A stretch of DNA of 64,000 nucleotides. Origin: Zunongwangia atlantica 22II14-10F7. GTDB taxonomy: Bacteria > Bacteroidota > Bacteroidia > Flavobacteriales > Flavobacteriaceae. Each line of letters opens with the position of its first letter. Position 1 is the first letter of the stretch. The position numbers were made by a program, and so were the translations under genes. Shown piece after piece: positions 53,163 to 61,765 of this stretch. Where the stretch lies: assembly GCF_002094855.1 (NCBI RefSeq), contig NZ_ARYN01000005.1, positions 62,001 through 126,000 of the forward strand, read 5' to 3'. The notes under the pieces were generated by a model. The model saw only the letters and a program-made list of their open reading frames with translations, had not been told where the DNA came from and did not search any database.

Positions 53163-55367
53163 ATGATTCCACAAACTTTTAAAGAGGTTATCGATCTTGG
53201 AGATGGAAGAGAAATTTCGATCGAAACCGGAAAACTAGCAAAACAAGCTCATGGCTCTGTTGTTGTTAGAATGGGAGACGCTATGCTTTTATGTACAGTA
53301 GTGTCATCTTACACTCCTACTACAATGGATTTTTTCCCTTTAACGCTAGATTATCGTGAAAAATTTGCTGCAGCGGGACGTTTCCCAGGCGGATATTTTA
53401 AGCGTGAAGCAAGACCAAGTAGTGAAGAAATTTTAGTAATGCGATTAGTAGATCGTGTACTAAGACCTCTTTTCCCTAAAGATTATAAATTCGAAACTCA
53501 GGTAATGATTCAGTTAATGTCTCATGATCCTGAAGTAATGCCAGATGCACTTGCAGGTTTAGCGGCCTCTGCAGCGATTCAGGTTTCAGATATTCCTTTT
53601 GAAGCTCCAATTTCAGAAGTAAGAGTTGCTAGAATCGATGGTGAATTAATGATCAACCCAAGTTTCGAGCAGCTGGAAAAAGCTGATCTGGATATTATGG
53701 TTGGTGCTTCTGCCGATTCTGTAATGATGGTAGAAGGTGAGATGGACGAAATTTCTGAAGAAGAAATGGCAGATGCCATCAAGTTTGCTCACGAAGCAAT
53801 TAAAGTACAGTGTGAGGCACAATCAAGATTGCGTGTTGCTGCTGGAAAAACTGAAATTCGTGAATACGAAGTTGCTGAAGGTGACGAAGATTTACAACAA
53901 AAAATCTATGATGCTGTTTACCAAAAGGCTTACGATGTTGCTAAGCAGGGAAGCACAAAACAGGAAAGAAGCGAAGCTTTTTCTAATTTAAAAGAAGAAG
54001 TTTTAGCTATGTTTACTGAAGAAGAATTAGAAGAAAAGCAAAAGCTAATTAGTTCTTACTTTGGTGAAGCACATAAAAAAGCGGTTAGAGACGTAGTTCT
54101 TAAAGAAGGAATTCGTTTAGATGGTAGAAAAACTACCGAGATTAGACCAATTTGGTGTGAAGTAGATTATCTACCTTCTCCACATGGTTCATCTGTTTTC
54201 ACAAGAGGGGAAACTCAGGCGCTTGCTACCGTAACTTTAGGTACGTCTCGTGAGGCTAACCAGGTAGATCTTCCAACATATCAGGGTGAAGAGAATTTCT
54301 ACTTACATTATAACTTCCCTCCATTCTCTACCGGTGAAGCTTATCCAATTAGAGGAACTTCCAGAAGAGAGATTGGTCACGGTAACTTAGCACAAAGAGC
54401 CTTAAAAGGAATGATTCCTGCAGATTGCCCTTATACTGTACGTGTTGTCTCTGAAGTTTTAGAATCTAATGGTTCTTCTTCTATGGCAACTGTTTGTGCA
54501 GGTACAATGGCACTAATGGATGCTGGGGTTCAGCTTAAAAAACCAGTTTCTGGTATCGCTATGGGATTAATTTCTGATGGTGAAGATTTCGCTGTACTTT
54601 CTGATATTCTTGGTGATGAAGATCACTTAGGGGATATGGACTTTAAAGTAACTGGTACTGCAGATGGTATTACTGCCTGCCAGATGGATATAAAAATTAA
54701 AGGACTTTCTTACGAAATCTTAGTAAAAGCGCTTAAGCAGGCACGTGACGGTAGATTACATATTCTTGGTAAACTAACCGATACTATTGCAGAGCCTAAT
54801 ACTAACGTGAAAGCTCACGCTCCAAAAATTATCACCAGAAGAATTCCTGGAGATTATATTGGTGCATTAATTGGTCCTGGTGGAAAAGTGATCCAGGAAT
54901 TACAAAAAGAAACAAAAACAGAGATCGTTATTAATGAAGATCCTGTTACTGAAGAAGGTATTGTTGAAATTCTTGGTACAAGCCAGGAAGGTATCGATAA
55001 AGTTCTTGCTAAAATCGACTCTATTACCTTTAAGCCAGAAAAAGGAAGTGTTTACGAAGTAAAAGTGATTAAACTTCTAGATTTTGGTGCAGTAGTAGAA
55101 TATCTTGAAGCACCAGGAAACGAAGTATTGCTTCACATCTCTGAGCTTGCATGGGAACGTACTAATAACGTTACAGATGTTGTAAATCTTGGTGATGTTA
55201 TCGACGTTAAATACTTTGGTATAGATCCTAAGACCAGAAAAGAGAAAGTTTCTAGAAAAGCTTTACTTCCAAGACCTGAACGTACAGAGCGTCCAGAACG
55301 TAAAGAAGGCGGTGATCGTAATCACAACAAGCGTGATGATCGCAAACCTAGAAATGACAACAAATAA
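53163..55367 (+). CDS. pnp: polyribonucleotide nucleotidyltransferase (PNPase)
   Basis: Phosphorolytic 3' to 5' exoribonuclease. The 734-residue protein has two RNase PH domains (residues 1-200 and about 310-540; the second starts near [11 protein letters not shown] and includes [16 protein letters not shown]), a KH domain ([16 protein letters not shown]), an S1 domain ([20 protein letters not shown]), and a charged C-terminal tail ([20 protein letters not shown]) of about 30 residues typical of Bacteroidota. It ends at a terminator. Its leader shows hairpins that may serve autoregulation. Confidence 0.97.
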   Translation: MIPQTFKEVIDLGDGREISIETGKLAKQAHGSVVVRMGDAMLLCTVVSSYTPTTMDFFPLTLDYREKFAAAGRFPGGYFKREARPSSEEILVMRLVDRVLRPLFPKDYKFETQVMIQLMSHDPEVMPDALAGLAASAAIQVSDIPFEAPISEVRVARIDGELMINPSFEQLEKADLDIMVGASADSVMMVEGEMDEISEEEMADAIKFAHEAIKVQCEAQSRLRVAAGKTEIREYEVAEGDEDLQQKIYDAVYQKAYDVAKQGSTKQERSEAFSNLKEEVLAMFTEEELEEKQKLISSYFGEAHKKAVRDVVLKEGIRLDGRKTTEIRPIWCEVDYLPSPHGSSVFTRGETQALATVTLGTSREANQVDLPTYQGEENFYLHYNFPPFSTGEAYPIRGTSRREIGHGNLAQRALKGMIPADCPYTVRVVSEVLESNGSSSMATVCAGTMALMDAGVQLKKPVSGIAMGLISDGEDFAVLSDILGDEDHLGDMDFKVTGTADGITACQMDIKIKGLSYEILVKALKQARDGRLHILGKLTDTIAEPNTNVKAHAPKIITRRIPGDYIGALIGPGGKVIQELQKETKTEIVINEDPVTEEGIVEILGTSQEGIDKVLAKIDSITFKPEKGSVYEVKVIKLLDFGAVVEYLEAPGNEVLLHISELAWERTNNVTDVVNLGDVIDVKYFGIDPKTRKEKVSRKALLPRPERTERPERKEGGDRNHNKRDDRKPRNDNK

Positions 55368-55390
55368 TCCTTTAGATTATATAATCTTAG

Positions 55391-55420
55391 AAAAAGGCAT
55401 CGAAATTCGATGCCTTTTTT
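55391..55420. terminator. intrinsic terminator after pnp
   Basis: AAAAAGGCATCGA/TCGATGCCTTTTT with loop AAT. The runs on both sides allow it to serve the convergent lipoprotein gene too. Confidence 0.9.
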
Positions 55421-55456
55421 ATTTAATATACTATTCTGTAAAAATAAACTAAAGCC

Positions 55457-55990
55457 TTATTCTTCTTGATTTAATGTATTACTGTTAATATTTAACTTCC
55501 CTTCAGTTAAAATAATAGTTGAGGATGGATTGTTTAAAGACGACAGTTCGATTTCATCAAACTGAAACATCAACTTCTCTTCCCCTTCAAAGCTTAAAAC
55601 ATCAATAGTTCCTGAGTTCTCTGTAGATATAAATGTTTCACTCGTCGTTCTATTTTCTAAAACGATTCCAGTTTCATCTTCCACATAAAAAATTTTCTCC
55701 CCTTCATTGGGGTGTAATTCGTATCCTCCAGTATGGTCGATATGTTTAATAAAGAAAACCAGATCGTATTTATCGTCGCCAAGAATAATTCTCCAACTAT
55801 TATTATCAAAAACACTTACTATAATTCCAGCAACCGGGATAAATCCACCATGAGTTTCTGGAATAAAAGTAACTCCATTAATTGAACATGAAAATGTATT
55901 TTCTGCAGTTATTGGTGAAATGACCTGATCCTCTTCTTTTTCGCAACCAAGGAAACAAAAAACAGCCATAATGATAATAATATTTCTCAT
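55457..55990 (-). CDS. predicted lipoprotein of unknown function
   Basis: A 177-residue protein with a lipoprotein signal, MRNIIIIMAVFCFLGC, then EKEEDQVIS. After the cysteine comes TFSCSINGVTFIPE, a start pattern seen in small Bacteroidota lipoproteins (similar to DUF6252-type proteins, not certain). The rest is mainly strand-forming and acidic, with many serine and threonine residues near the C-terminus. Function is unknown and there is no operon partner. It is convergent with pnp. Confidence 0.72.
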   Translation of the reverse strand: MRNIIIIMAVFCFLGCEKEEDQVISPITAENTFSCSINGVTFIPETHGGFIPVAGIIVSVFDNNSWRIILGDDKYDLVFFIKHIDHTGGYELHPNEGEKIFYVEDETGIVLENRTTSETFISTENSGTIDVLSFEGEEKLMFQFDEIELSSLNNPSSTIILTEGKLNINSNTLNQEE

Positions 55991-56464
55991 TAAGAATTAT
56001 ATTAAAATTGTTTTACCAATTTAAACAATTTTAATAATAAATCACGTTTACATCTAAAATGAATAGATAAAACTTCATCTATTTTAACCGCTAAAACCAA
56101 AATTTGATAAAATAAACGATCTATTAAGTTACTTCTAATTAAATTTACTTCGTTTTCACTAAACTTCTTCTGGGTAAGCCTTTGAGTATTTTTTGAAAAT
56201 AATCCATATATCTAGAATAGTCTTAAAAAATTTAATACCCATTATTAATTAAAAACGTAATCTTCATATCGCGTTAGGGATTGGCGCGTAAAGCCCGTAG
56301 TTGCTGCAAGCAACGCGGACTTGCAGCAGAAAGCCCGACCCAAAATAAGTATTTTGGGTAACGCCTAAATAAAAATTAAATAAACATTTTGTAACATTTT
56401 TTGGTCTTCTTACGTATAAACATATACAAGAGCTATTCACAATTAAAACCCAAGGAGAAGATAG
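55991..56464. other. intergenic region upstream of rpoD with a REP-like element
   Basis: These 474 bases hold the promoter area of the lipoprotein gene, the REP-like element at 56271-56365, and the rpoD leader. I found no consensus TTG-N17-23-TAnnTTTG for rpoD. A Shine-Dalgarno-like AAGGAG lies 10 bases before the rpoD start, which is unusual for this phylum. No gene is seen. Confidence 0.55.
56271..56365. repeat. REP-like intergenic repeat with terminal inverted repeats and two hairpins
   Basis: A 95-base GC-rich island. Ends GCGTTA (56271-56276) and TAACGC (56359-56364) are inverted repeats. Inside are hairpins TGCTGCAAG/CTTGCAGCA (56302-56328, loop CAACGCGGA) and ACCCAAAAT/ATTTTGGGT (56338-56359). 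The octamer AAAGCCCG occurs twice, flanking the first hairpin. I recognise this layout, with GCGTTAGGGATTG at one end, as a dispersed repeat type of Flavobacteriaceae. Only one copy is in the window. Confidence 0.7.
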
Positions 56465-57328
56465 ATGAGACAACTTAAAATTACGAAGCAGGTAACTAAC
56501 CGTGAAACTGCTTCGCTAGATAAGTATTTGCAAGAAATTGGTAAAGTAGATTTAATTACCGCAGACGAAGAGGTAGAATTAGCACAAAGAATTAAAGCGG
56601 GTGATAACCGTGCATTAGAGAAATTAACCAAAGCGAACTTACGTTTTGTGGTTTCTGTAGCGAAACAATATCAAAACCAGGGATTAACACTTCCCGATCT
56701 TATTAACGAAGGTAACTTAGGACTTATTAAAGCTGCGAAACGTTTTGATGAAACTCGTGGTTTTAAATTTATATCCTATGCCGTTTGGTGGATTAGACAA
56801 TCTATCTTACAGGCATTAGCAGAGCAATCTCGTATTGTACGTTTGCCACTTAACAAAATTGGATCTATTAACAAGATCAATAAAACCTTTGCTTTCTTAG
56901 AGCAATCTCACGAGCGCCCACCAAGTGCCGAGGAAATTGCAAAAGAGCTTGATATGACGATTAATGACGTTAAGGAGTCTATGAAAAACTCTGGTCGTCA
57001 CGTATCGATGGATGCTCCTTTGGTAGAAGGTGAAGATTCTAACCTATATGATGTATTACGATCTGGTGAATCTCCAAACCCAGATAAAGATCTTTTACAT
57101 GAATCGCTAAGAACAGAGATCGAGCGTGCTTTAGAAACGCTTACTCCTCGTGAAGCTGATGTTATTCGCTTATATTTTGGATTAGGAGATCAACACCCTA
57201 TGACGCTTGAAGAAATTGGCGAAACTTTTGATCTTACTCGTGAGCGTGTAAGACAGATCAAAGAAAAAGCGATTAGAAGATTAAAACATACATCTCGCAG
57301 TAAGATTTTAAAAACCTATTTAGGTTAA
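56465..57328 (+). CDS. rpoD: primary RNA polymerase sigma factor RpoD
   Basis: A 287-residue housekeeping sigma factor of the short Bacteroidota form, without region 1.1. It has region 1.2/2 with [20 protein letters not shown], region 2 [20 protein letters not shown] and [20 protein letters not shown] (2.4), region 3 and region 4 [16 protein letters not shown] and [20 protein letters not shown]. It starts [12 protein letters not shown], the normal start in this phylum. It recognises the TTG/TAnnTTTG promoters listed here. The stop codon is followed within 3 bases by the tandem repeat array. Confidence 0.97.
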   Translation: MRQLKITKQVTNRETASLDKYLQEIGKVDLITADEEVELAQRIKAGDNRALEKLTKANLRFVVSVAKQYQNQGLTLPDLINEGNLGLIKAAKRFDETRGFKFISYAVWWIRQSILQALAEQSRIVRLPLNKIGSINKINKTFAFLEQSHERPPSAEEIAKELDMTINDVKESMKNSGRHVSMDAPLVEGEDSNLYDVLRSGESPNPDKDLLHESLRTEIERALETLTPREADVIRLYFGLGDQHPMTLEEIGETFDLTRERVRQIKEKAIRRLKHTSRSKILKTYLG

Positions 57329-57330
57329 AA

Positions 57331-57458
57331 ATATTTAAGATGACAACAGTTTAGTGGTGGGAGTGATGACCCAACCATGAAAATAACTGTTCGTTTTTTG
57401 ATTGATGAATGACCCCGGAGTGATGACCCGGGGTCGCTTCATTTATAAGCTTTTGTAA
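57331..57458 (+). ncRNA. twin-hairpin RNA module 1 (candidate)
   Basis: Hairpin 1 has outer stem AACAGTT/AACTGTT (57345-57351 with 57385-57391) and inner stem TGGTGGG/CCAACCA (57355-57361 with 57371-57377). Hairpin 2 has stem GACCCCGG/CCGGGGTC (57411-57418 with 57428-57435). Both close on the same loop AGTGATGAC (57362-57370 and 57419-57427). Hairpin 1 is followed by CGTTTTTTG, and hairpin 2 by GCTT/AAGC then TTTT. This copy begins 3 bases after the rpoD stop and could be the 3' end of the rpoD mRNA. Confidence 0.5.
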
Positions 57459-57655
57459 TTTTTAATAAACTCAAGATTTAGCCTCAAAAATTGAGCTCTT
57501 CGCAAGTCTGATTTACTTTCTACATTCAAAATCATCAAAATCAAAATTTAGATTTTAATATTTTTTTATACTTGCTAAATTCTATTTTTATTAAAATTGT
57601 AAAGCAGGAATACGTTTCTAAACATTTAAAAAGATTAAAGTTAAATTAAAATTTA

Positions 57656-57684
57656 TTGTTTCTAAATGAAACTTATTAAATTTG
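57656..57684 (+). promoter_or_regulatory. consensus promoter in spacer 1 (TTG-N18-TAAATTTG)
   Basis: TTG at 57656-57658 and TAAATTTG at 57677-57684 are 18 bases apart, a full match to the Bacteroidota primary promoter. Transcription would begin near 57690 and run through two small hairpins (AGAC/GTCT at 57695-57706; AAAAGT/ACTTTT at 57718-57735) into module 2. Confidence 0.6.
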
Positions 57685-57776
57685 AACCTGATTTAGACTG
57701 AAGTCTTCAAAGCTGAAAAAAGTGGCCGGACTTTTGCTTAAATTGGAATATTAAAATTTGAAACTAAGAAATAAAC

Positions 57777-57904
57777 ATATTTAAGATGACAACAGTTTAG
57801 TGGTGGGAGTGATGACCCAACCATGAAAATAACTGTTCGTTTTTTGATTGATGAATGACCCCGGAGTGATGACCCGGGGTCGCTTCATTTATAAGCTTTT
57901 GTAA
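57777..57904 (+). ncRNA. twin-hairpin RNA module 2 (candidate)
   Basis: Identical to module 1, shifted by 446 bases. With the spacer-1 promoter the predicted transcript spans about 57690-57904, roughly 215 bases: leader hairpins, then the two loops of AGTGATGAC. Confidence 0.5.
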
Positions 57905-58101
57905 TTTTTAATAAACTCAAGATTTAGCCTCAAAAATTGAGCTCTTCGCAAGTCTGATTTACTTTCTACATTCAAAATCATCAAAATCAAAATTTAGATT
58001 TTAATATTTTTTTATACTTGCTAAATTCTATTTTTATTAAAATTGTAAAGCAGGAATACGTTTCTAAACATTTAAAAAGATTAAAGTTAAATTAAAATTT
58101 A

Positions 58102-58130
58102 TTGTTTCTAAATGAAACTTATTAAATTTG
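58102..58130 (+). promoter_or_regulatory. consensus promoter in spacer 2 (TTG-N18-TAAATTTG)
   Basis: A copy of the spacer-1 promoter: TTG 58102-58104 and TAAATTTG 58123-58130. It points at module 3 and then at the BLUF gene. Confidence 0.6.
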
Positions 58131-58222
58131 AACCTGATTTAGACTGAAGTCTTCAAAGCTGAAAAAAGTGGCCGGACTTTTGCTTAAATTGGAATATTAA
58201 AATTTGAAACTAAGAAATAAAC

Positions 58223-58350
58223 ATATTTAAGATGACAACAGTTTAGTGGTGGGAGTGATGACCCAACCATGAAAATAACTGTTCGTTTTTTGATTGATGA
58301 ATGACCCCGGAGTGATGACCCGGGGTCGCTTCATTTATAAGCTTTTGTAA
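58223..58350 (+). ncRNA. twin-hairpin RNA module 3 (candidate, last copy)
   Basis: Identical to modules 1 and 2 over all 128 bases, after which the sequence becomes unique (ATCAGTAATTTC). It lies 67 bases before the BLUF start codon, so it may also form the leader of the BLUF mRNA. Confidence 0.5.
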
Positions 58351-58417
58351 ATCAGTAATTTCTTACCTCTTATTTATAATTTCAAACTTAACTTAGATCG
58401 AATTTAAACAAAATCCT

Positions 58418-58822
58418 ATGAAACGTTGGGCAATTTGCTATGTGAGCAGTGAGAATGATAGAATGGAAGAAAATCACATTGAAATTTTGTTTTCCCAAAC
58501 ACAAAGAAATAATATGGCGAATGACATCTCTGGAATCCTTTTATATTCCCAGGGAAATTTCTTTCAGGTTATTGAAGGTAATGCGATTACGATTAAAGAG
58601 CTTTTTAAAAAAATCGAAAACGATGATAGACATCGCAATCTTTTTAGAGTATTTAATAGAGAGATCAAACAGGATCAATACGACGACTACTGCTGTGATT
58701 TCTTAACCAAATACAATCAATCTGAAGAATTAAATGAAAATTATTACCTGCAGTTTTTAAAGAATCTGGATCATTCTTCGCAAACTGCAGTACAAAATAT
58801 CCTAAAAGCTTTTGTAGATTAA
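58418..58822 (+). CDS. BLUF-domain blue-light sensor protein
   Basis: A 134-residue single-domain BLUF protein, which binds FAD and responds to blue light. The flavin-site residues are present: tyrosine in AICYVSS, asparagine in FSQTQRNNMANDISGILLY, and glutamine in GNFFQVIEGNA. KKIENDDRHRNLFRVFNREI completes the fold. No output domain is fused, so it must act through a partner or as a small stand-alone sensor. It lies immediately after the twin-hairpin array and the spacer-2 promoter points toward it. It is convergent with lplA. Confidence 0.88.
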   Translation: MKRWAICYVSSENDRMEENHIEILFSQTQRNNMANDISGILLYSQGNFFQVIEGNAITIKELFKKIENDDRHRNLFRVFNREIKQDQYDDYCCDFLTKYNQSEELNENYYLQFLKNLDHSSQTAVQNILKAFVD

Positions 58823-58849
58823 TATTGAAGTTCACACTTTTCTGAGGAT

Positions 58850-59854
58850 TTATACCTCATCTTCTCCATAAATAAGATCGATAAAATCTTCTTTTGGTAA
58901 ATCTCCAAAATAAAATTTAGTATCGATATCTGCCAAAAGCGATTCTATTTCTGATTTATCGTAACGTGCACCAATTAATCTATTTTCGATATTAGAAACC
59001 GGTTCTTTACCAAAGAAATCACCGAAGATCTTAAACTCTTCAATAAGACCTTTATCTACAAAAATTCGCAGATCGATCTCGCCAATCGGGAATCGTCTGG
59101 TTCGCTGAATATTAAATTTTGGTGATCGCCCATAATTCCAATCCCAGGAATCATACTTTTCAGCTTTCAATTTATGAACACCTTCCCATTCCTCTGGAGT
59201 TAAGTGATAGGTTTCAAATTCCTCACGTTCTTCGTAAAGACCTTTTAAAATAATGCTTCTGAAAGTTTCTATATCTAAAGATTCCTCCAAAAACTCACTA
59301 ATATTAGCTACCCGGCTACGAACAGATTTATGCCCTTTAGACTGAATTTTACTCATTTTTACCTGAAGCGCCCTGGTGACTTCATCTAAATCTGAATCCA
59401 ACAACAGCGTACCATGACTAAACATTCTTTTTACGCTACTAAACTGTGCATTACCCGAGATCTTTCGATCGTTCACAACAATATCATTACGTCCTTTTAA
59501 TTCGGCCGGAACGCCCATTTTATTCAACACTTTAATTACAGGTTCTGTAAATTTTCTAAAATTATTCAGGCTCTTTACATCATAATCTGTAATAAAACTG
59601 AAATTCAAATTACCAAAATCGTGGTAAACGGCGCCACCTCCGGAAATTCGACGGACTACCTTAATATTGTTTTCTTCAACATAAGATTGATTGATCTCTT
59701 CCAGCGTGTTTTGATTTCTACCTATAATAATTGAAGGTTCATTGATATAAAACAACAAATAGTCCTGACCTTGTTTAAAATTCCGCAGTATATATTCTTC
59801 TAAGGCTAGGTTTAAAAAAGGATCGTTATTTCCTTCATTTTCGATAAAAATCAT
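58850..59854 (-). CDS. lplA: lipoate-protein ligase
   Basis: A 334-residue enzyme that activates free lipoate with ATP and attaches it to the E2 subunits of 2-oxoacid dehydrogenases or to GcvH. The N-terminal catalytic domain shows IIIGRNQNTLEEIN, VVRRISGGGAVYHDFGNLNF (lipoyl-AMP loop) and NDIVVNDRKISGNAQ with the catalytic lysine. The C-terminal 100 residues (FNIQRTRRFPIGEIDLRIFV) are the accessory domain, so the enzyme is complete in one chain. No neighbour is linked to lipoate metabolism. Confidence 0.94.
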   Translation of the reverse strand: MIFIENEGNNDPFLNLALEEYILRNFKQGQDYLLFYINEPSIIIGRNQNTLEEINQSYVEENNIKVVRRISGGGAVYHDFGNLNFSFITDYDVKSLNNFRKFTEPVIKVLNKMGVPAELKGRNDIVVNDRKISGNAQFSSVKRMFSHGTLLLDSDLDEVTRALQVKMSKIQSKGHKSVRSRVANISEFLEESLDIETFRSIILKGLYEEREEFETYHLTPEEWEGVHKLKAEKYDSWDWNYGRSPKFNIQRTRRFPIGEIDLRIFVDKGLIEEFKIFGDFFGKEPVSNIENRLIGARYDKSEIESLLADIDTKFYFGDLPKEDFIDLIYGEDEV

Positions 59855-59985
59855 GGTCTTTTTGCTTTAGGTTGTTCAAAGATATTCAATTAAAAATCGA
59901 TAAAGAAGCCGCTTAAGCTTTTCCTTATAATCTTTACACGTCAAACATATTCTTAGTATTTTTGTTAGAGAAACATTCTGTAACA

Positions 59986-60648
59986 ATGAAAGAAAAGATA
60001 ATTGCCCCTTCCCTACTCGCTGCAGATTTTGCAAACCTGCAACGCGATATCGAAACAGTTAATAATAGCGAAGCACAATGGTTTCACATCGATATTATGG
60101 ATGGTGTTTTTGTTCCCAATATTTCATTTGGAATGCCAGTCTTAAAGGCGATTCAAAAACATGCTAAGAAACCTTTGGATGTACATCTTATGATCGTAGA
60201 TCCAGATCGATACATCAAAGATTTTGCAGCGCTTGGCGCAGATCATCTTACCGTACACTTTGAAGCCTGTACACATCTACACCGCACTTTACAAGCAATA
60301 AAAGCCGAAGGTATGAAAGCCGGTGTTGCTATAAATCCTCATACTAATGTAGATTTATTGAAAGATGTGATAAAAGATATCGACATAGTACTTATAATGA
60401 GCGTTAACCCCGGTTTTGGCGGACAATCTTTTATTGAGCATACGTACAATAAAGTACGCCGTTTAAAAGAAATGATCCTAAATCAAAACGCTGAAACTTT
60501 GATCGAGATCGACGGTGGGGTGACCAATAAAAATGCTTTAGAATTAACAAAAGCTGGTGCAGATGTTCTGGTTGCTGGTAGTTTTGTTTTTAAAGCTGAA
60601 AATCAATTAGAAACTATTAAAGATCTTAAGAATCTTGCAAACTCATAA
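59986..60648 (+). CDS. rpe: ribulose-phosphate 3-epimerase
   Basis: Interconverts ribulose 5-phosphate and xylulose 5-phosphate in the pentose phosphate pathway. The 220-residue TIM barrel has APSLLAADFANL, HIDIMDGVFVPN, DVHLMIVDP, MSVNPGFGGQSF (phosphate) and EIDGGVTNKNA. The metal-binding His and Asp residues are intact. ATG at 59986 is preferred over the TTG eight codons earlier. TATTTTTG at 59957-59964 resembles a -7 box, which would make the leader about 15 bases. The next gene overlaps its last 14 bases. Confidence 0.95.
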   Translation: MKEKIIAPSLLAADFANLQRDIETVNNSEAQWFHIDIMDGVFVPNISFGMPVLKAIQKHAKKPLDVHLMIVDPDRYIKDFAALGADHLTVHFEACTHLHRTLQAIKAEGMKAGVAINPHTNVDLLKDVIKDIDIVLIMSVNPGFGGQSFIEHTYNKVRRLKEMILNQNAETLIEIDGGVTNKNALELTKAGADVLVAGSFVFKAENQLETIKDLKNLANS

Positions 60649-61606
60649 CGATACTTACGACATTGTAATTATAGGTGGTGGCCCAATAGGAATTGCATGC
60701 GGTCTAGAAGCTGAAAAACACGGTTTATCCTATGTAATCCTGGAAAAAGGTTGTTTGGTGAATAGCCTTTATTATTATCCCACGAATATGACTTTCTTTT
60801 CTACTTCTGAAAAATTGGAGCTGGACGGAATTCCTTTTATAAGCACCAATCCTAAGCCAAGAAAAGCGGAAGCATTAGAATATTATCGCAGAATTGCTAC
60901 TTCTAACGAAATGAACATTCGCTTGTTCGAAAAGGTTAATGAAGTAAAATCAGATTCGGCTGTAAAAGAAGTGATTACCATAAAAGGCTCGTACAAAGCT
61001 AAAAATGTTGTAGTGGCTACCGGTTTCTACGATATTCCAAATTATATTGGCGTACAGGGTGAAGAACTTCCAAAAGTAGCACACTATTACGACGATCCTC
61101 ATTATTACGCTACGCAAAAAACCATTGTTGTAGGTGCTAGCAACTCGGCTGTAGATGCTGCTTTAGAAATTTACAGAAAAGGTGGAGATGTGACCATGAT
61201 CGTTAGAGCTGAAGATATTGGGTCACGAGTAAAATATTGGGTTAGGCCAGATATCGTTAACAGGATCGAAGAAGGAAGCATTAAAGCCCATTTTAATTCG
61301 AGCATCAAAGAGATTAAAGAGAACGAAGTTATCGTGCAAACACAGGATGGCGAGGTGCATATCGAAAATGATTTTGTGCTGCTTCTAACCGGTTATCGAC
61401 CTAATTTCGAGTTCTTAAATAAAATAGGAATCTCTCTAAAAGACGAGAGTAAGCGCATCCCGATGTACAACGAAAATACGATGGAAACCAATATTCCTGG
61501 CATCTATCTCGCCGGTGTTATTTGCGGCGGAATGGAAACTCACAAATGGTTTATAGAAAATTCACGTATTCACGCGAAACTTATCGTAGCCAACATTGTT
61601 GGGTAA
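60635..61606 (+). CDS. bdr: YpdA-family bacillithiol disulfide reductase (Bdr-like)
   Basis: A 323-residue FAD-dependent oxidoreductase. The FAD motif is YDIVIIGGGPIGIACGLEAE and the second dinucleotide fold is TIVVGASNSAVDAALEIYRK. It lacks the redox C-x-x-C of thioredoxin reductase. YYYPTNMTFFSTSEKLELDG and AGVICGGMETHKWFIENSR are specific to the YpdA group, which reduces bacillithiol disulfide with NADPH, and Flavobacteriia are predicted bacillithiol makers. The start is a TTG inside rpe (14-base overlap), giving MQTHNDTYDIVIIGGGP, so the two are co-translated. Confidence 0.88.
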   Translation: MQTHNDTYDIVIIGGGPIGIACGLEAEKHGLSYVILEKGCLVNSLYYYPTNMTFFSTSEKLELDGIPFISTNPKPRKAEALEYYRRIATSNEMNIRLFEKVNEVKSDSAVKEVITIKGSYKAKNVVVATGFYDIPNYIGVQGEELPKVAHYYDDPHYYATQKTIVVGASNSAVDAALEIYRKGGDVTMIVRAEDIGSRVKYWVRPDIVNRIEEGSIKAHFNSSIKEIKENEVIVQTQDGEVHIENDFVLLLTGYRPNFEFLNKIGISLKDESKRIPMYNENTMETNIPGIYLAGVICGGMETHKWFIENSRIHAKLIVANIVG

Positions 61607-61765
61607 AATCAAGAACCTTGGGAAAAGCCAAGTAAAAACAACCCCTCAATGAGGGATTAAAAAATAGAATCTCAAATTATGCAATTTCAATACTGATTTT
61701 TGCTGAATTTGGGATTTCTTTTTTTGCGCTAAAATGAACTATCTTTAAGTATTCATTTTTTTCAT

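Larger units (their letters stand above)
57331..58350 (+). repeat. tandem array: two perfect 446-bp units plus a 128-bp partial third
   Basis: Units start at 57331, 57777 and 58223, a period of exactly 446 bases. By reading, units 1 and 2 are identical, and unit 3 is identical over its first 128 bases, then breaks off at 58350. Each unit is a 128-base GC-rich module followed by a 318-base AT-rich spacer. No coding frame of usual length exists in the array. No transposase, terminal inverted repeat or target duplication is visible. Confidence 0.95.

Noticed and set aside
57331-58350. CRISPR array
   Set aside because: Repeats of 446 bases with no variable spacers and no cas genes; the AT-rich spacers are identical.
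57331-58350. Insertion sequence or transposon copies
   Set aside because: No transposase frame, no terminal inverted repeats at the unit borders, and no target-site duplication.
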